From: Cylindrospermopsis curvispora GIHE-G1 | Lineage (GTDB): Bacteria > Cyanobacteriota > Cyanobacteriia > Cyanobacteriales > Nostocaceae | Direction: 5' to 3' | DNA: 64,000 nucleotides | NCBI RefSeq assembly: GCF_014489415.1 | Contig: NZ_CP060822.1 | Span: 754,311 to 818,310, forward strand | Shown here: positions 1-8,680 of the stretch, one piece after another | How positions within the stretch are numbered: the stretch's first letter is position 1 | How the letters are laid out: every line of letters starts with the position of its first letter | The notes under the pieces: model-generated | What the model was told of the DNA's origin: nothing | Databases searched by the model: none | The model's input: only the letters and a program-made list of their open reading frames with translations | Program-made: the position numbers and the translations under genes

Positions 1-249
1 TTAGAAACACCTCCTGACGGTTGGGGAAAAAGAGATATTAGAGAACATAGTGGTTATACACAGGAGCAATACAATTCCCTAGCTTGGTTGATTGCCCAAA
101 GCCAAGTTCCCGATGACAGAATCACTACTCATCGAGCTGTAGATGTGGCTAATGGTAAAGTTGACCCTTTGAGCTTTGATTTTGACAGATTCTTTAAAAA
201 ATTGCATTCTTTTCGAAAACTTCACAGTATTGCCCAATCACACTCCTAA
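1..249 (+). CDS. N-acetylmuramoyl-L-alanine amidase, C-terminal part (partial)
   Basis: The frame is open from base 1 to a TAA at 247-249 and encodes the last 82 residues of a protein whose start lies outside the window. The segment [13 protein letters not shown] followed by RITTHRAVD resembles the end of the amidase_2 (peptidoglycan recognition/AmpD-like) fold, where the THRAVD histidine is a usual zinc ligand. Such enzymes cut the amide bond between muramic acid and the stem peptide during wall turnover. The gene converges on proA and the two stop regions overlap by 12 bp. Function is inferred from these motifs only. Confidence 0.6.
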   Translation, partial: LETPPDGWGKRDIREHSGYTQEQYNSLAWLIAQSQVPDDRITTHRAVDVANGKVDPLSFDFDRFFKKLHSFRKLHSIAQSHS

Positions 250-1575
250 ATCTTTATGGGTAAACCCTTTCCTGCGATCGCCTGTATAGGTCTTCACAAC
301 GTGTCCATCTCCGACTATATGATATTTATAGGTTACCAACCCTTCTAAACCCACAGGTCCCCGAGGTGGCATTTGCTGGGTACTAATTCCCACTTCTGCA
401 CCAAAACCATAACGAAAACCATCAGCAAATCTAGTGGAACAATTGTGATATACTCCTGCTGCATTGACTAATGCTTGAAAGGTATTAGCTGCTATCAAGT
501 CTTCCGTAACGATCGCCTCGGTGTGCCGTGAACCATATTCACTGATGTGAGCGATAGCCTCTTCTAAAGAATCAACTATTTTAATGGACAAAATCAAATC
601 ACTATATTCTGTTTGCCAATCTTTTTCTGTGGCCAATTCAATTTTTGGTAATATATCCAAGGTTCGGTTATCTCCCCTTAGTTCTACATTTTCAGATTCT
701 AAAGCTGATGCAACTTGGGGCAAAAATTCCTGGGCAATACTACTGTGTATTAGTAAGGTTTCAATGGCATTACATGCAGCTGCATATTGGGTTTTGGCAT
801 CTATAGTAATATCAATTGCCTTGTGAATATCTGCTGCTTTATCTACATACAGATGACAAATTCCATCCGCGTGACCTAATACTGGAATTCGAGTATTTTC
901 TTGGACAAATCTGACAAAGGAATTTGAACCCCTAGGAATAATTAAATCTACATATTTATCTAAATTTAAAAGTTCTAATATTTCTTCTCGGGTGGTTAAT
1001 AATTGCACCACATCTGGGTTAATATCAGTCTTAGATAAACCTTGTTTAATCGCTTTCACTATGGCTTCACAAGAACCTATTGCTTCTCTCCCTCCTTTAA
1101 GAATGACCCCATTCCCCGATTTAATTGCCAGGGAAACAATTTGAATAGCAGCTTCTGGTCTAGCTTCAAAAATAACCCCCAGCACACCCAAGGGACAGGT
1201 TATACGCTTGAGAATTAATCCCCTGTCAATTTCTCGATGGATTTGAACTTGACCCACTGGATCCTTTAGTTTGACTAGATCTCTTACACCAGCGATCGCT
1301 TCTTGTAGTTTATTAGAATCTAAATACAATCGTTTATATAATGATTTACTGATACTCTGAGACATTGCATTTTGACAATCAGCTATATTTGCCTGAAGTA
1401 TTTCTTCTTGGGCAGACTCTAAAGCTAAAGCAATTGTATCAAGAGCATAATCTTTCTGTTTACTGGTTAACAGGGACAAATTAAGAGCAGCTAAGCGGGT
1501 TTTTTGGGCAATCTCTTTTAGGGTAGAGGTATGTTGCAAACTAATTTCTAAACTCATATCTAAACTCATAATCAC
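238..1575 (-). CDS. proA: Glutamate-5-semialdehyde dehydrogenase (gamma-glutamyl phosphate reductase)
   Basis: ProA reduces gamma-glutamyl phosphate to glutamate-5-semialdehyde with NADPH, the second step of proline synthesis, in the cytoplasm. The 445-residue product has the family's usual length. It shows the aldehyde-dehydrogenase fold features: the [10 protein letters not shown] nucleotide-binding region, the [12 protein letters not shown] segment carrying the catalytic cysteine, and the C-terminal [17 protein letters not shown] block typical of ProA. The ATG at 1575 is followed by a leader rich in repeats of [10 protein letters not shown] character, so a start a few codons downstream is possible. 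It stands alone: mobile DNA begins directly upstream, so its promoter must lie in the roughly 140 bases before the TnpB remnant. Confidence 0.95.
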   Translation of the reverse strand: MIMSLDMSLEISLQHTSTLKEIAQKTRLAALNLSLLTSKQKDYALDTIALALESAQEEILQANIADCQNAMSQSISKSLYKRLYLDSNKLQEAIAGVRDLVKLKDPVGQVQIHREIDRGLILKRITCPLGVLGVIFEARPEAAIQIVSLAIKSGNGVILKGGREAIGSCEAIVKAIKQGLSKTDINPDVVQLLTTREEILELLNLDKYVDLIIPRGSNSFVRFVQENTRIPVLGHADGICHLYVDKAADIHKAIDITIDAKTQYAAACNAIETLLIHSSIAQEFLPQVASALESENVELRGDNRTLDILPKIELATEKDWQTEYSDLILSIKIVDSLEEAIAHISEYGSRHTEAIVTEDLIAANTFQALVNAAGVYHNCSTRFADGFRYGFGAEVGISTQQMPPRGPVGLEGLVTYKYHIVGDGHVVKTYTGDRRKGFTHKDLGV

Positions 1576-1714
1576 AAAAACTAACTGTAGTAACTAATTA
1601 TTTTGGGGGGAAATAAGTAGGGAGGCACAATTTATATTTAATTCCACCCACCCACTTACATATTGTATAGATTTGGGACATGCTTCCAACAACGGATATA
1701 GCGATCGCATTTTT

Positions 1715-1835
1715 CCGCTCTATAGGATCTACCCAAAGCTACCCAGACCTTATTCCTTCAAACCATCGTTCTAGATTTTTTGCCGCGATCTCCGTCTTGG
1801 GTGCGTCCACATTCAGGACAAACGTAAACTCGTTA
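1715..1835 (-). pseudogene. TnpB (IS200/IS605-type) C-terminal remnant, left copy
   Basis: On the minus strand one frame reads RVYVCPECGRTQDGD and, after a frame change, AAKNLERWFEGI. Together these are the zinc-finger and tail of a TnpB protein of the IS1341/IS605 group. Bases 1715-1751 and 1752-1783 are identical to 7232-7268 and 7392-7423 of the right-hand remnant, but the 123 bases between them there are missing here. The frame is broken, so this is a decayed fragment. Confidence 0.7.
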
Positions 1836-1893
1836 GCGGTATTTTGTTAAGGGTTCAATGGCTGTGGTTAATATATCGCATATATTTTTAACC

Positions 1894-1995
1894 ATGCGAT
1901 CGCCCTTACAATCAAGAAAATAACACAAGAGAATAACAAGAGGAATGACAGTGCTTGATACTTCATACCGTCATTTCTAGTTAGGGCGATCGCAT
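1894..1995. repeat. Small hairpin element bounded by 13-bp HIP1-containing inverted repeats
   Basis: ATGCGATCGCCCT at 1894-1906 is the exact reverse complement of AGGGCGATCGCAT at 1983-1995. Each arm contains the HIP1 octamer or its core. Inside the element AATGAC and GTCATT form a second small stem. No coding frame is evident. It may be a miniature repeat or a by-product of HIP1 abundance. Confidence 0.4.
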
Positions 1996-2138
1996 TACTT
2001 TTACTGCAACTGAGTGAGTGCGAGATTCTTACATTTTGCATTTATGCTTGACAAGTCGAGAGATTTTACAAAAATTGTTAATTATTTTCTGTAAACCTAT
2101 TGCATGTCTGTTCAAATAGTTTTATAATTAGAAAAAAG

Positions 2139-2181
2139 TAAGGTGATCTACATTTCTTGGCGGAAAGTCCTGATCACCTTA
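2139..2181. terminator. Hairpin with a perfect 10-bp stem beside the IS630 remnant
   Basis: TAAGGTGATC (2139-2148) pairs exactly with GATCACCTTA (2172-2181) around a 23-base loop. It lies just past the 3' end of the minus-strand IS630 transposase frame. It could be the insertion-sequence end or a terminator; no T-run follows on the minus strand within the stem's immediate flank. Confidence 0.35.
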
Positions 2182-2204
2182 CACCCCAACATGGAGGTAA
2201 GTAG

Positions 2205-2678
2205 TTATGCAAAATTAATTACATATTCTTTGCCAAAATCTCGAATGACTTTTTCAACATAATTAACTAAATTCTGCCAACTAGAGTAAGCATCCATTTC
2301 TATCCATTCATATTTCATAAATCGCCAGAGAATTTCTATTAAATTTAGTTGGGGAGAATAGGATGGCAACCAAAAAATCTCTAAATTCTTCTGTTGCCAT
2401 TCATTAATTTTATCCTGGATTTTCTTGCTTCTATGAAATGATGCTTTATCCATAACCACAAACGTTTTTATCGGAAGGTTTTCCGCAAATTTATCAAGAC
2501 AAGATATAACCACTTCACTGGTAATTGTTCCTTCAAATGTATAGGCATCTAATTCTTGATAGCGATTCATTAAACCTAGTATATTTAATCTACGACTACG
2601 ACCACTTTTTATAGGAATATTTTCTCCTTTTTTTTGCCATCCATAAGGTACAAAGGTATCACATCCAAAGGTAAATAG
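2205..2678 (-). pseudogene. IS630-family transposase, C-terminal remnant
   Basis: The frame holds about 158 codons with no stop between 2678 and the TAA at 2205. It reads FGCDTFVPYGWQKKGE, then MNRYQELDAYTFEGTI, VVMDKASFHRSK and the signature LPSYSPQLNLIEILWRFMK. The Asp of VVMDKASFH and the Glu of NLIEILW match the second Asp and the Glu of the DDE_3 catalytic triad of IS630/Tc1-type transposases. The N-terminal half, including the first Asp, is missing: the frame runs into repeat copy 1 and meets a TGA at 2681. The gene is therefore truncated and not expected to transpose. Confidence 0.8.
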
Positions 2679-3147
2679 TCAACCCCCCATATTGAAAAAA
2701 ATCGGCGCGCGGGTACATAAATATTTTTAAACGTATTCCAATGCAGTGTAATATATTTTAGATTTTATCAAGCCAGCCTACAACATGACAAAACTAGTCG
2801 GTTTTAACCGACTTGAGCTTTGAGACCGGGAATTGATTCCCGGTCTCCCCCACGGACAGTCTCCAGGTGTGGATTAATTCAAACAATAAGGGGTAATTGC
2901 TACCATGGGGAGTGTTTATATCCCGTGGGTTTGTTGGGTTTCGTTCCTCAACCCAACCTACGAGTCCTCTGGCGATCTCCCATAGGGAGTGCTTTGCAAT
3001 CGCCTGATAAACAATAAGAAAAAATTATGTTTCGCGGCAAGCAAGATAAGTTTTTTTATGATTAAAGGGCTGGAAATGTGGTAGTATGGTAGTGGAATAA
3101 TGGAGTATTGGCATTTTTAAAAAAATTGCACGAATTTCCATTATCAA
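2655..3147. repeat. 493-bp tandem repeat, copy 1
   Basis: First of four head-to-tail units with exact 493-base spacing (GGTATCACATCC at 2655, 3148, 3641 and 4134). Each unit contains, in order, a GTCGGTT/AACCGAC stem, an 11-bp-stem hairpin (GAGACCGGGAA over TTCCCGGTCTC), a TGGGTTTCG-type inverted repeat (TTGGGTT/AACCCAA) and a nested GGCGAT...ATCGCC hairpin. No convincing gene lies in it. Its left edge is shared with the IS630 transposase frame. Confidence 0.9.
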
Positions 3148-3640
3148 GGTATCACATCCAAAGGTAAATAGTCAACCCCCCATATTGAAAAAAATCGGCG
3201 CGCGGGTACATAAATATTTTTAAACGTATTCCAATGCAGTGTAATATATTTTAGATTTTATCAAGCCAGCCTACAACATGAAAAAACTAGTCGGTTTTAA
3301 CCGACTTGAGCTTTGAGACCGGGAATTGATTCCCGGTCTCCCCCACGGACAGTCTCCAGGTGTGGATTAATTCAAACAATAAGGGGTAATTGCTACCATG
3401 GGGAGTGTTTATATCCCGTGGGTTTGTTGGGTTTCGTTCCTCAACCCAACCTACGAGTCCTCTGGCGATCTCCCATAGGGAGTGCTTTGCAATCGCCTGA
3501 TAAACAATAAGAAAAAATTATGTTTCGCCGCAAGCAAGATAAGTTTTTTTATGATTAAAGGGCTGGAAATATGGTAGTATGGTAGTGGAATAATGGAGTA
3601 TTGGCATTTTTAAAAAAATTGCACGAATTTCGATTATCAA
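3148..3640. repeat. 493-bp tandem repeat, copy 2
   Basis: Nearly identical to copy 1. It differs at a few bases, for example CATGAAAAAAC in place of CATGACAAAAC and CGCCGCAAGC in place of CGCGGCAAGC. It shares the AAATATTTTTAAACGTATTCC variant with copy 1. Confidence 0.9.
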
Positions 3641-4133
3641 GGTATCACATCCAAAGGTAAATAATCAACCCCCCATATTGAAAAAAATCGGCGCGCGGGT
3701 ACATAGATATTTTTGAGCGGATTCCAATACAGTGTAATGTAAATTGGGTTTTATCAAGCCAGCCTACAACGTGACAAAACTAGTCGGTTTTAACCGACTT
3801 GAGCTTTGAGACCGGGAATTGATTCCCGGTCTCCCCCACGGACAGTCTCCAGGTGTGGATTAATTCAAACAATAACGGGTAATTGCTACCATGGGGAGTG
3901 TTTATATCCCGTGGGTTTGTTGGGTTTCGTTGCTTAACCCAACCTACGAGTCCTCTGGCGATCTCCCATAGGGAGTGCTTTGCAATCGCCTGATAAACAA
4001 TAAGAAAAAATTATGTTTCGCGGCAAGCAAGATAAGTTTTTTTATGATTAAAGGGCTGGAAATATGGTAGTATGGTAGTGGAACAATGGAGTAGTGGCAT
4101 TTTTAAAAAAATTGCACGAATTTCGATTATCAA
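3641..4133. repeat. 493-bp tandem repeat, copy 3
   Basis: Full-length unit. It carries the variant block GATATTTTTGAGC and GTGTAATGTAAATTGGG and the AATAACGGG variant, all shared with copy 4 and not with copies 1 and 2. This divides the array into two pairs and suggests a stepwise duplication history. Confidence 0.9.
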
Positions 4134-4298
4134 GGTATCACATCCAAAGGTAAATAATCAACCCCCCATATTGAAAAAAATCGGCGCGCGGGTACATAGA
4201 TATTTTTGAGCCGATTCCAATACAGTGTAATGTAAATTGGGTTTTATCAAGCCAGCCTACAACGTGACAAAACTAGTCGGTTTTAACCGACTTGAGCT
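4134..4298. repeat. 493-bp tandem repeat, copy 4, left part (split by the group II intron)
   Basis: The first 165 bases of a fourth unit run up to CTTGAGCT at 4298. There the group II intron begins. The unit resumes at 6628 with the next base of the uninterrupted copies (TTGAGACCGGG), so no target bases were lost or duplicated. Confidence 0.9.
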
Positions 4299-4339
4299 GT
4301 CGGGTAAGGGTTGGACATCACTATCCTTCCCTCCCCTAA

Positions 4340-4373
4340 GAACCGGACTTGACGGTTTCCCATCATCCGGCTC
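4340..4373 (-). ncRNA. Group II intron domain V
   Basis: Thirty-four bases on the minus strand, beginning GAGCCGGATG and ending AAGTCCGGTTC, form the typical domain V hairpin. Its catalytic AGC triad appears as GAGCC at the base of the stem. It lies between the intron-encoded protein stop and the 3' splice site, as expected. Confidence 0.85.
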
Positions 4374-4378
4374 AAGCC

Positions 4379-6013
4379 TTACTTCAAGCCTTTCAACTTG
4401 GGTTTTGAGTGTACCTGTTTATGACACGCTGAGTGCAAATGCTTCAGGTTTTCTATGTCGTCCAGACCACCTTTTGCAACAGGTACTATGTGGTGGGTTT
4501 CGATTCCATCTCCATTGAGTAGTGGTTCACCGCAGATGGGACATTTCCAGTTTTGGATTTTGGCTACCTCATAATATTTCGAGCCTTTATCCCAATGTGA
4601 TTTCCCTTTCTTTTGGTGACGTTTATTCCAATATTCTTTTAGATTTGGGTCGTCTGGGGACACACTACCCTTAACTTTTATATGGCGCTCAATTGGTGTC
4701 TTATCTATTGGATAGACCGATATCAACGATATCTTCCCACGGCGTTCCCTTTTACAAACGAACCTCCACTGATTGCCTTTTATTGATTTAAAGTAGCGGT
4801 CTTTAATCCACTTTTTGCTCTTCTGTGGGTGCCTCCGCTTTGCCCACCTCCAAAGGTATTGCCATACTCTATGAGAGATGTAATCAAAGATTTCTTTACT
4901 AACTACACCTTTGTAATAGTTAGCAAACCCTCTGAGAATCGGATTGAGTTTATTTATGACTACCTCTTGCTCTCGACCGTTTAGACTTTTGACTTCCATC
5001 CCTAGCCTCTTACAGAGAGCTAACACTTTCTTTTTCGAGGGTTTGATAAGGAGTTTGCCATCATAGTGCTTGAGGTTGAAGCCAAGGAAATCGAACCCAT
5101 CTACCATTGACGTGATTAGCGTCTTCTCAGAACTGAGTTCAAGACCCTTTTCTCTCAACCATTGCTGTATCTGGTTTCGTGCCTTTTTGAGACTTTCTTT
5201 GTCTCTAGCTGTGACTATGAAATCATCAGCATATCTCACCACACCAAGTTTTGGATTGGTAGATTTTATAAAAAATTCTAATCCATGTAATCCTATATTA
5301 GCTAGTAAGGGCGATATTACCCCTCCTTGTGGTGTGCCTCGTTCTGAAGGGTTTATTTTCCCTTGGAATATGAAACCAGCTTTTAGCCATTCTTTTATCA
5401 GTTCTTTCTTAGGAAAGTCACCAATATTTTGTAGAATGGTTTCATGGGCAATGTTATCAAAGAAGCCTTTGATATCGGCTTCTAGAACCCAGTTGTCTCT
5501 GCCATTTTTCAATCTTATGAAGGACTGTGCTATGGCATCTTGACAACTTCTACCTGGTCTGAATCCATAAGAATGTTCTTCAAACACGGCTTCCCATTCA
5601 GGTTCTAGTGCGTTTTTGACTACTGTTTGCATGACTCTGTCCCTTATAGTTGGGATACCAAGGGGACGTTTCTTGCCGTTTGGTTTTGGAATCATTACCC
5701 GTCTTGTAGGACTAGGTGCGACCTCATTCCATTCAAGTACAAGTTTCACTCTTTCTCCTGGGGTGTTTATTATCTCCTTGTCTATCCCAGATGTTTTCTT
5801 GCCACGATTGGTCTGAGTGATTTGTCTTACTGCAAACAGTAGGTTTGCGTGGCTTCGTAACATAAGCTTTTGCAAGCTCCTTAGCTTGCGAAAGTTACCA
5901 AGTTGTCTAGCACGAAAGATTCTTTGCCTTAGATTTCGAACAGCTTTCATTATCCGTCGCCAATTGATTTGGCTCCAGTTCTCAAGCTGTTTCCTCTGTC
6001 CGTTTACTAACAT
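4379..6013 (-). CDS. ltrA: Group II intron-encoded reverse transcriptase/maturase with HNH endonuclease
   Basis: The 544-residue protein promotes splicing and reverse-splicing of its host intron and copies the intron RNA into DNA. An N-terminal RT0-type segment leads into the reverse transcriptase fingers and palm, with RRVMIPKPNGKKRPLGIPT near residue 104, SYGFRPGRSCQDA near 148, and the YADD active site at 261-264. The maturase X domain follows (LRGFANYYKG near 370). At the C-terminus CPICGEPL, then THHIVPVAKGG and HSACH, form an HNH endonuclease, the DNA-cutting module of cyanobacterial and chloroplast-like introns. The frame is intact and lies wholly within the ribozyme (domain IV). It starts at ATG 6013. 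Confidence 0.93.
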   Translation of the reverse strand: MLVNGQRKQLENWSQINWRRIMKAVRNLRQRIFRARQLGNFRKLRSLQKLMLRSHANLLFAVRQITQTNRGKKTSGIDKEIINTPGERVKLVLEWNEVAPSPTRRVMIPKPNGKKRPLGIPTIRDRVMQTVVKNALEPEWEAVFEEHSYGFRPGRSCQDAIAQSFIRLKNGRDNWVLEADIKGFFDNIAHETILQNIGDFPKKELIKEWLKAGFIFQGKINPSERGTPQGGVISPLLANIGLHGLEFFIKSTNPKLGVVRYADDFIVTARDKESLKKARNQIQQWLREKGLELSSEKTLITSMVDGFDFLGFNLKHYDGKLLIKPSKKKVLALCKRLGMEVKSLNGREQEVVINKLNPILRGFANYYKGVVSKEIFDYISHRVWQYLWRWAKRRHPQKSKKWIKDRYFKSIKGNQWRFVCKRERRGKISLISVYPIDKTPIERHIKVKGSVSPDDPNLKEYWNKRHQKKGKSHWDKGSKYYEVAKIQNWKCPICGEPLLNGDGIETHHIVPVAKGGLDDIENLKHLHSACHKQVHSKPKLKGLK

Positions 6014-6627
6014 AAGAGTGTTTGTATCTAACTTGTCATTGGATTTGATTTCTTTTTCAATTTGTCTTTCGTATAAGACCCAGGTGAATTCTGCTATTCC
6101 TTTCGGTCAGAGGCAAATCTTGAACCCCTATTTGGAGCATTACCTCCAACATTCGCTTTCTCACCCATCCTGTACCCTCCAAGGAGTTCCGTCATTGTTA
6201 CCTTTGACCTACTGGAGTTATCGACATTCTCCAGACCTTGTAGGGCTTGCCCTGTTGGTCCTTCTGTTGTTACACTCTTCCTTGGGTGCTATCTATCCTG
6301 CGGCGGTTTTGTTATTCACAGGTTTAGGCAATCTCAAAGCACCTAAACTACACCGCTTATGTCCTATCAGTCTAATTTGGACATTCTTCCCATAACGCAG
6401 TTTTATCGATAATTCACGTGGTTCACCTTTGGAAGAATTCCCTCTAGCTCCTAACCGGTTTTAGACTACTAGTTTTGGCTACATTTGTGGTCTGCATTCC
6501 GTCCTTATCCATTACTGTACTGGGACGTGACCGGACTCTTAACAGAGTCTTTTACACGAGAGCAAGGGCTGTGAATCCCCTGGGGGAGTAGGCTCCCCGT
6601 AACAGAAAGACCCTTTTCAGGTCGCAC

Positions 6628-6714
6628 TTGAGACCGGGAATTGATTCCCGGTCTCCCCCACGGACAGTCTCCAGGTGTGGATTAATTCAAACAATAACGG
6701 GTAATTGCTACCAT
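6628..6714. repeat. 493-bp tandem repeat, copy 4, right part (truncated)
   Basis: This continues copy 4 from the base after the intron and contains the GAGACCGGGAA hairpin. It matches copy 3 (AATAACGGG variant) up to GCTACCAT at 6714, where homology ends and IS5-type sequence begins. The unit therefore lacks its last 240 or so bases. Confidence 0.85.
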
Positions 6715-6783
6715 ACGGAATTTGGAGCTAAGTTTTCAGCCAGTTGCTTTGATGGCTATGTATTTTTAGACCATATTAGTTAG

Positions 6784-7185
6784 AGGGAGAATAGAAGTTG
6801 GTGTCAAGAAAGAGGGATTAGAATTAGTGGTTCCCCATTAGGAAGACCACCCAAAAATGTGACTCCTTCGATGAAGAAACAAGCAAGAGAAGATGAAGGG
6901 ATTCGTAACCATATTGAGGGTAAATTTGGGCAAGGTAAACGGAGATTTAGCCTGGATAGGGTTATGTCTAAATTACCTAATACCTCCTTAACTTCCATTG
7001 CTATGTGCTTTTTGGTCATGAACCTTTGCAGAATATTATCAAGGGGGTTTGGAGGATTTTTGTGTCAATTTTTGGGAATTACATCTTTTTTACCTTGTTT
7101 GATTAGTAAAGTTAATTACTTCGTAAATTTCAATGAGGAAAACTTATCTTTTTTCTTGCATGACCACCGAGCCAATTTTCATTAG
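6784..7185 (+). pseudogene. IS5-type transposase, C-terminal remnant
   Basis: After an in-frame stop at 6781-6783 the frame reads RSWCQERGIRISGSPLGRPPKN, then GIRNHIEGKFGQGKRRFSLDRV and SIAMCFLVMNL. This is the last third of the DDE transposases of the IS5 group, in which the Glu of HIEGKFGQGKR is the catalytic acid. About 70 bases of matching but frame-broken sequence seem to precede it. The N-terminal two-thirds, with the other catalytic residues, are absent, and the left side abuts the truncated repeat copy 4. It is not functional on its own. Confidence 0.7.
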
Positions 7186-7231
7186 GTTTATTCTCAACTT
7201 TTTCAGCAACCCCTAACTTAGATTGAATCTA

Positions 7232-7460
7232 CCGCTCTATAGGATCTACCCAAAGCTACCCAGACCTTTACAGACCTGGACTACCTACTTCCTGTTTCAT
7301 CGTAGTCTCAAGATGATTCTTGAGAGGTTTGTCTACTCCACAAGCTATCTCGGTAGAGCTTACCGTTTGATCCGAACGAATCGGAATCTGAATTCCTTCA
7401 AACCATCGTTCTAGATTTTTTGCTGCATTGAGATCCCCATAAGCTACTCTGGTTAATAAC
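7232..7460 (-). pseudogene. TnpB (IS200/IS605-type) C-terminal remnant, right copy
   Basis: The minus strand reads TRVAYGDLNAAKNLERWFEGI and continues through a 35-residue tail (VSSTEIACGVDKPLKN, ending SPGL) to a TAA. This is the normal C-terminus of a TnpB of the IS1341 group. The upstream nuclease core is missing, because the DsbA-like gene starts about 15 bases beyond. Two blocks are shared exactly with the left remnant at 1715-1783. Confidence 0.7.
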
Positions 7461-7476
7461 CATTTCCTATTTTGTC

Positions 7477-8232
7477 ATGAGTCAAGTTTTTAAAAATTGG
7501 ATAGTTCGTATTTCCAGTATTCTACTGAGTAGTTTATTTTGGTCTGCTTTGATATTACCCACTTATGCCCAAAACCAGATAGATCCAAAACTAGAACAAC
7601 AAGTACTAGAAATTATACGTCGCAACCCGGTAACTATTATCGAGAGTGTTCAAGCATACCAAGAGGAACAACAGCAAAGAGTTATCACCAGGAGACAAGA
7701 GTTTATCAAGAACTTCAGCCAAAATACACAGGATGTTATTGGTAACTCCCCTACTATTGGTTCATCAAAACTACAAACTGTTCTACTAGAGTTTTCTGAC
7801 TTTCAGTGTCCCTATTGCAGTGAAGCACACAAAACCCTCAAGGATTTATTGAAAAAGTACCCTAACAGGTTTACCCTAGTTTATAAACATTTTCCTCTTT
7901 TTCAAGTCCATAGTCAAGCATTACCAGCTGCTCGAGCTGCCTGGGCTGCACATCAACAAGGTAAGTTTTGGCAGTATCATGACACCTTATTCACTAAACA
8001 AAACCAGCTAGGGGAGAGTCTATACATAGAAACTGCGAAAAATCTCAAATTAGACCTAAGCAAATTTAATCAAGACAGACAGCTAGCAGACGAAGCAATT
8101 CAAAAAGACCTAGATTTAGTGAACAATCTCAACCTTTCTGGTACCCCCTCCTTTATTGTCACTAGTCCAAATTTTACCGGACCTATCAAGCTATCAGAGC
8201 TGGAAACATTTTTGGCAGCTGCTAGAAATTAA
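7477..8232 (+). CDS. DsbA-family thioredoxin-fold protein, exported
   Basis: A predicted secreted thiol oxidoreductase of 251 residues. Residues 1-31 form a signal peptide (basic start, long hydrophobic stretch, cut after PTYAQ). A helical linker follows, then a DsbA/thioredoxin domain with the redox pair CPYC at residues 111-114 in EFSDFQCPYC. The cis-proline loop is SGTPSFIV, with Pro224. The likely role is disulfide formation or exchange in the periplasm or thylakoid lumen; whether it works as oxidase or isomerase cannot be read from sequence. A TnpB remnant ends only about 15 bases upstream and no clear SD precedes the ATG. A terminator-like hairpin follows it. Confidence 0.85.
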   Translation: MSQVFKNWIVRISSILLSSLFWSALILPTYAQNQIDPKLEQQVLEIIRRNPVTIIESVQAYQEEQQQRVITRRQEFIKNFSQNTQDVIGNSPTIGSSKLQTVLLEFSDFQCPYCSEAHKTLKDLLKKYPNRFTLVYKHFPLFQVHSQALPAARAAWAAHQQGKFWQYHDTLFTKQNQLGESLYIETAKNLKLDLSKFNQDRQLADEAIQKDLDLVNNLNLSGTPSFIVTSPNFTGPIKLSELETFLAAARN

Positions 8233-8239
8233 TCAGCAT

Positions 8240-8269
8240 AACTCCCCGCTTTACCAGCGCAGGAGTTTT
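8240..8269 (+). terminator. Rho-independent terminator after the DsbA-like gene
   Basis: AACTCC (8240-8245) pairs with GGAGTT (8262-8267), with an inner CGCT/AGCG stem, and the 3' arm runs into TTTT. It sits 8 bases past the stop codon. Confidence 0.6.
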
Positions 8270-8284
8270 GCAGCCCAATAATTC

Positions 8285-8584
8285 TTAAACCTGACCGCTA
8301 AAGACAGGCTTTACTTTGCGGTCAATCTTTCCCCCCAGGTCTTCAATGGTCAGATTATCAGGTTTGCAACGCTTAACATTGACTGTAATTCCCTGTGCTC
8401 CCTCTGCTTCCAAGTCCTCTACATAGCCATTACTGGCAGATGTGGCCTCGGTCACGCTTAAAAAAGGTCCAAAGTAATAGGTACAACGGGGATTCTGAGT
8501 GACAATCTCCACCCACCAAGCCAAACCCAAATTGTTATTTAGGTTGATTAAGGACTCTTTAAGGTTTTGCCAAATATTTTTCAT
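8285..8584 (-). CDS. DUF1816 domain-containing small protein
   Basis: A 99-residue cytoplasmic protein. The block LGLAWWVEIVTQNPRCTYYFGPF is the DUF1816 signature, a family found almost only in cyanobacteria and sometimes likened to phycobilisome-linker-type CpcD folds. Its function is not established. I place the start at ATG 8584 because GGTGG lies a short distance upstream; an in-frame TTG four codons earlier is the only longer option. It converges with the DsbA-like gene. Confidence 0.75.
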   Translation of the reverse strand: MKNIWQNLKESLINLNNNLGLAWWVEIVTQNPRCTYYFGPFLSVTEATSASNGYVEDLEAEGAQGITVNVKRCKPDNLTIEDLGGKIDRKVKPVFSGQV

Positions 8585-8680
8585 GGTTTCCACCAATTTA
8601 TAAATGTGTTAACAGGTGACAGAACAAAATTAAAACAGATTAGGTTTTACATTTCTTTATACTCTGTTAGGTTGATTTTT

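Larger units (their letters stand above)
4299..6627 (-). mobile_element. Complete group II intron (2329 bp)
   Basis: Read on the minus strand, the element starts with GTGCGACCTGAAAAGG (5' end at 6627), the standard group II 5' boundary. It ends in TTACCCGAC at 4299, just after a domain V and a domain VI-like stem. Comparison with the three intact repeat copies fixes both boundaries to the base. Bases 6014-6627 are the structured 5' ribozyme part (domains I to IV); the multidomain protein occupies 4379-6013. The 5' exon next to the insertion is the GGGAATCAATTCCCGGTC hairpin. Everything needed for splicing and mobility seems present, so it may be active. Confidence 0.93.

Noticed and set aside
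2820-3510. 65-residue frames repeated in copies 1 and 2
   Set aside because: They start at TTG inside hairpins and consist of repeat sequence; identical frames follow from the duplication, not coding selection.
4237-4518. Plus-strand frame across the repeat/intron junction
   Set aside because: It runs through the ribozyme domains V and VI and antisense to the intron protein.
5817-6395. 192-residue plus-strand frame inside the intron
   Set aside because: It lies antisense to the intron protein start and ribozyme domains and shows no family similarity.
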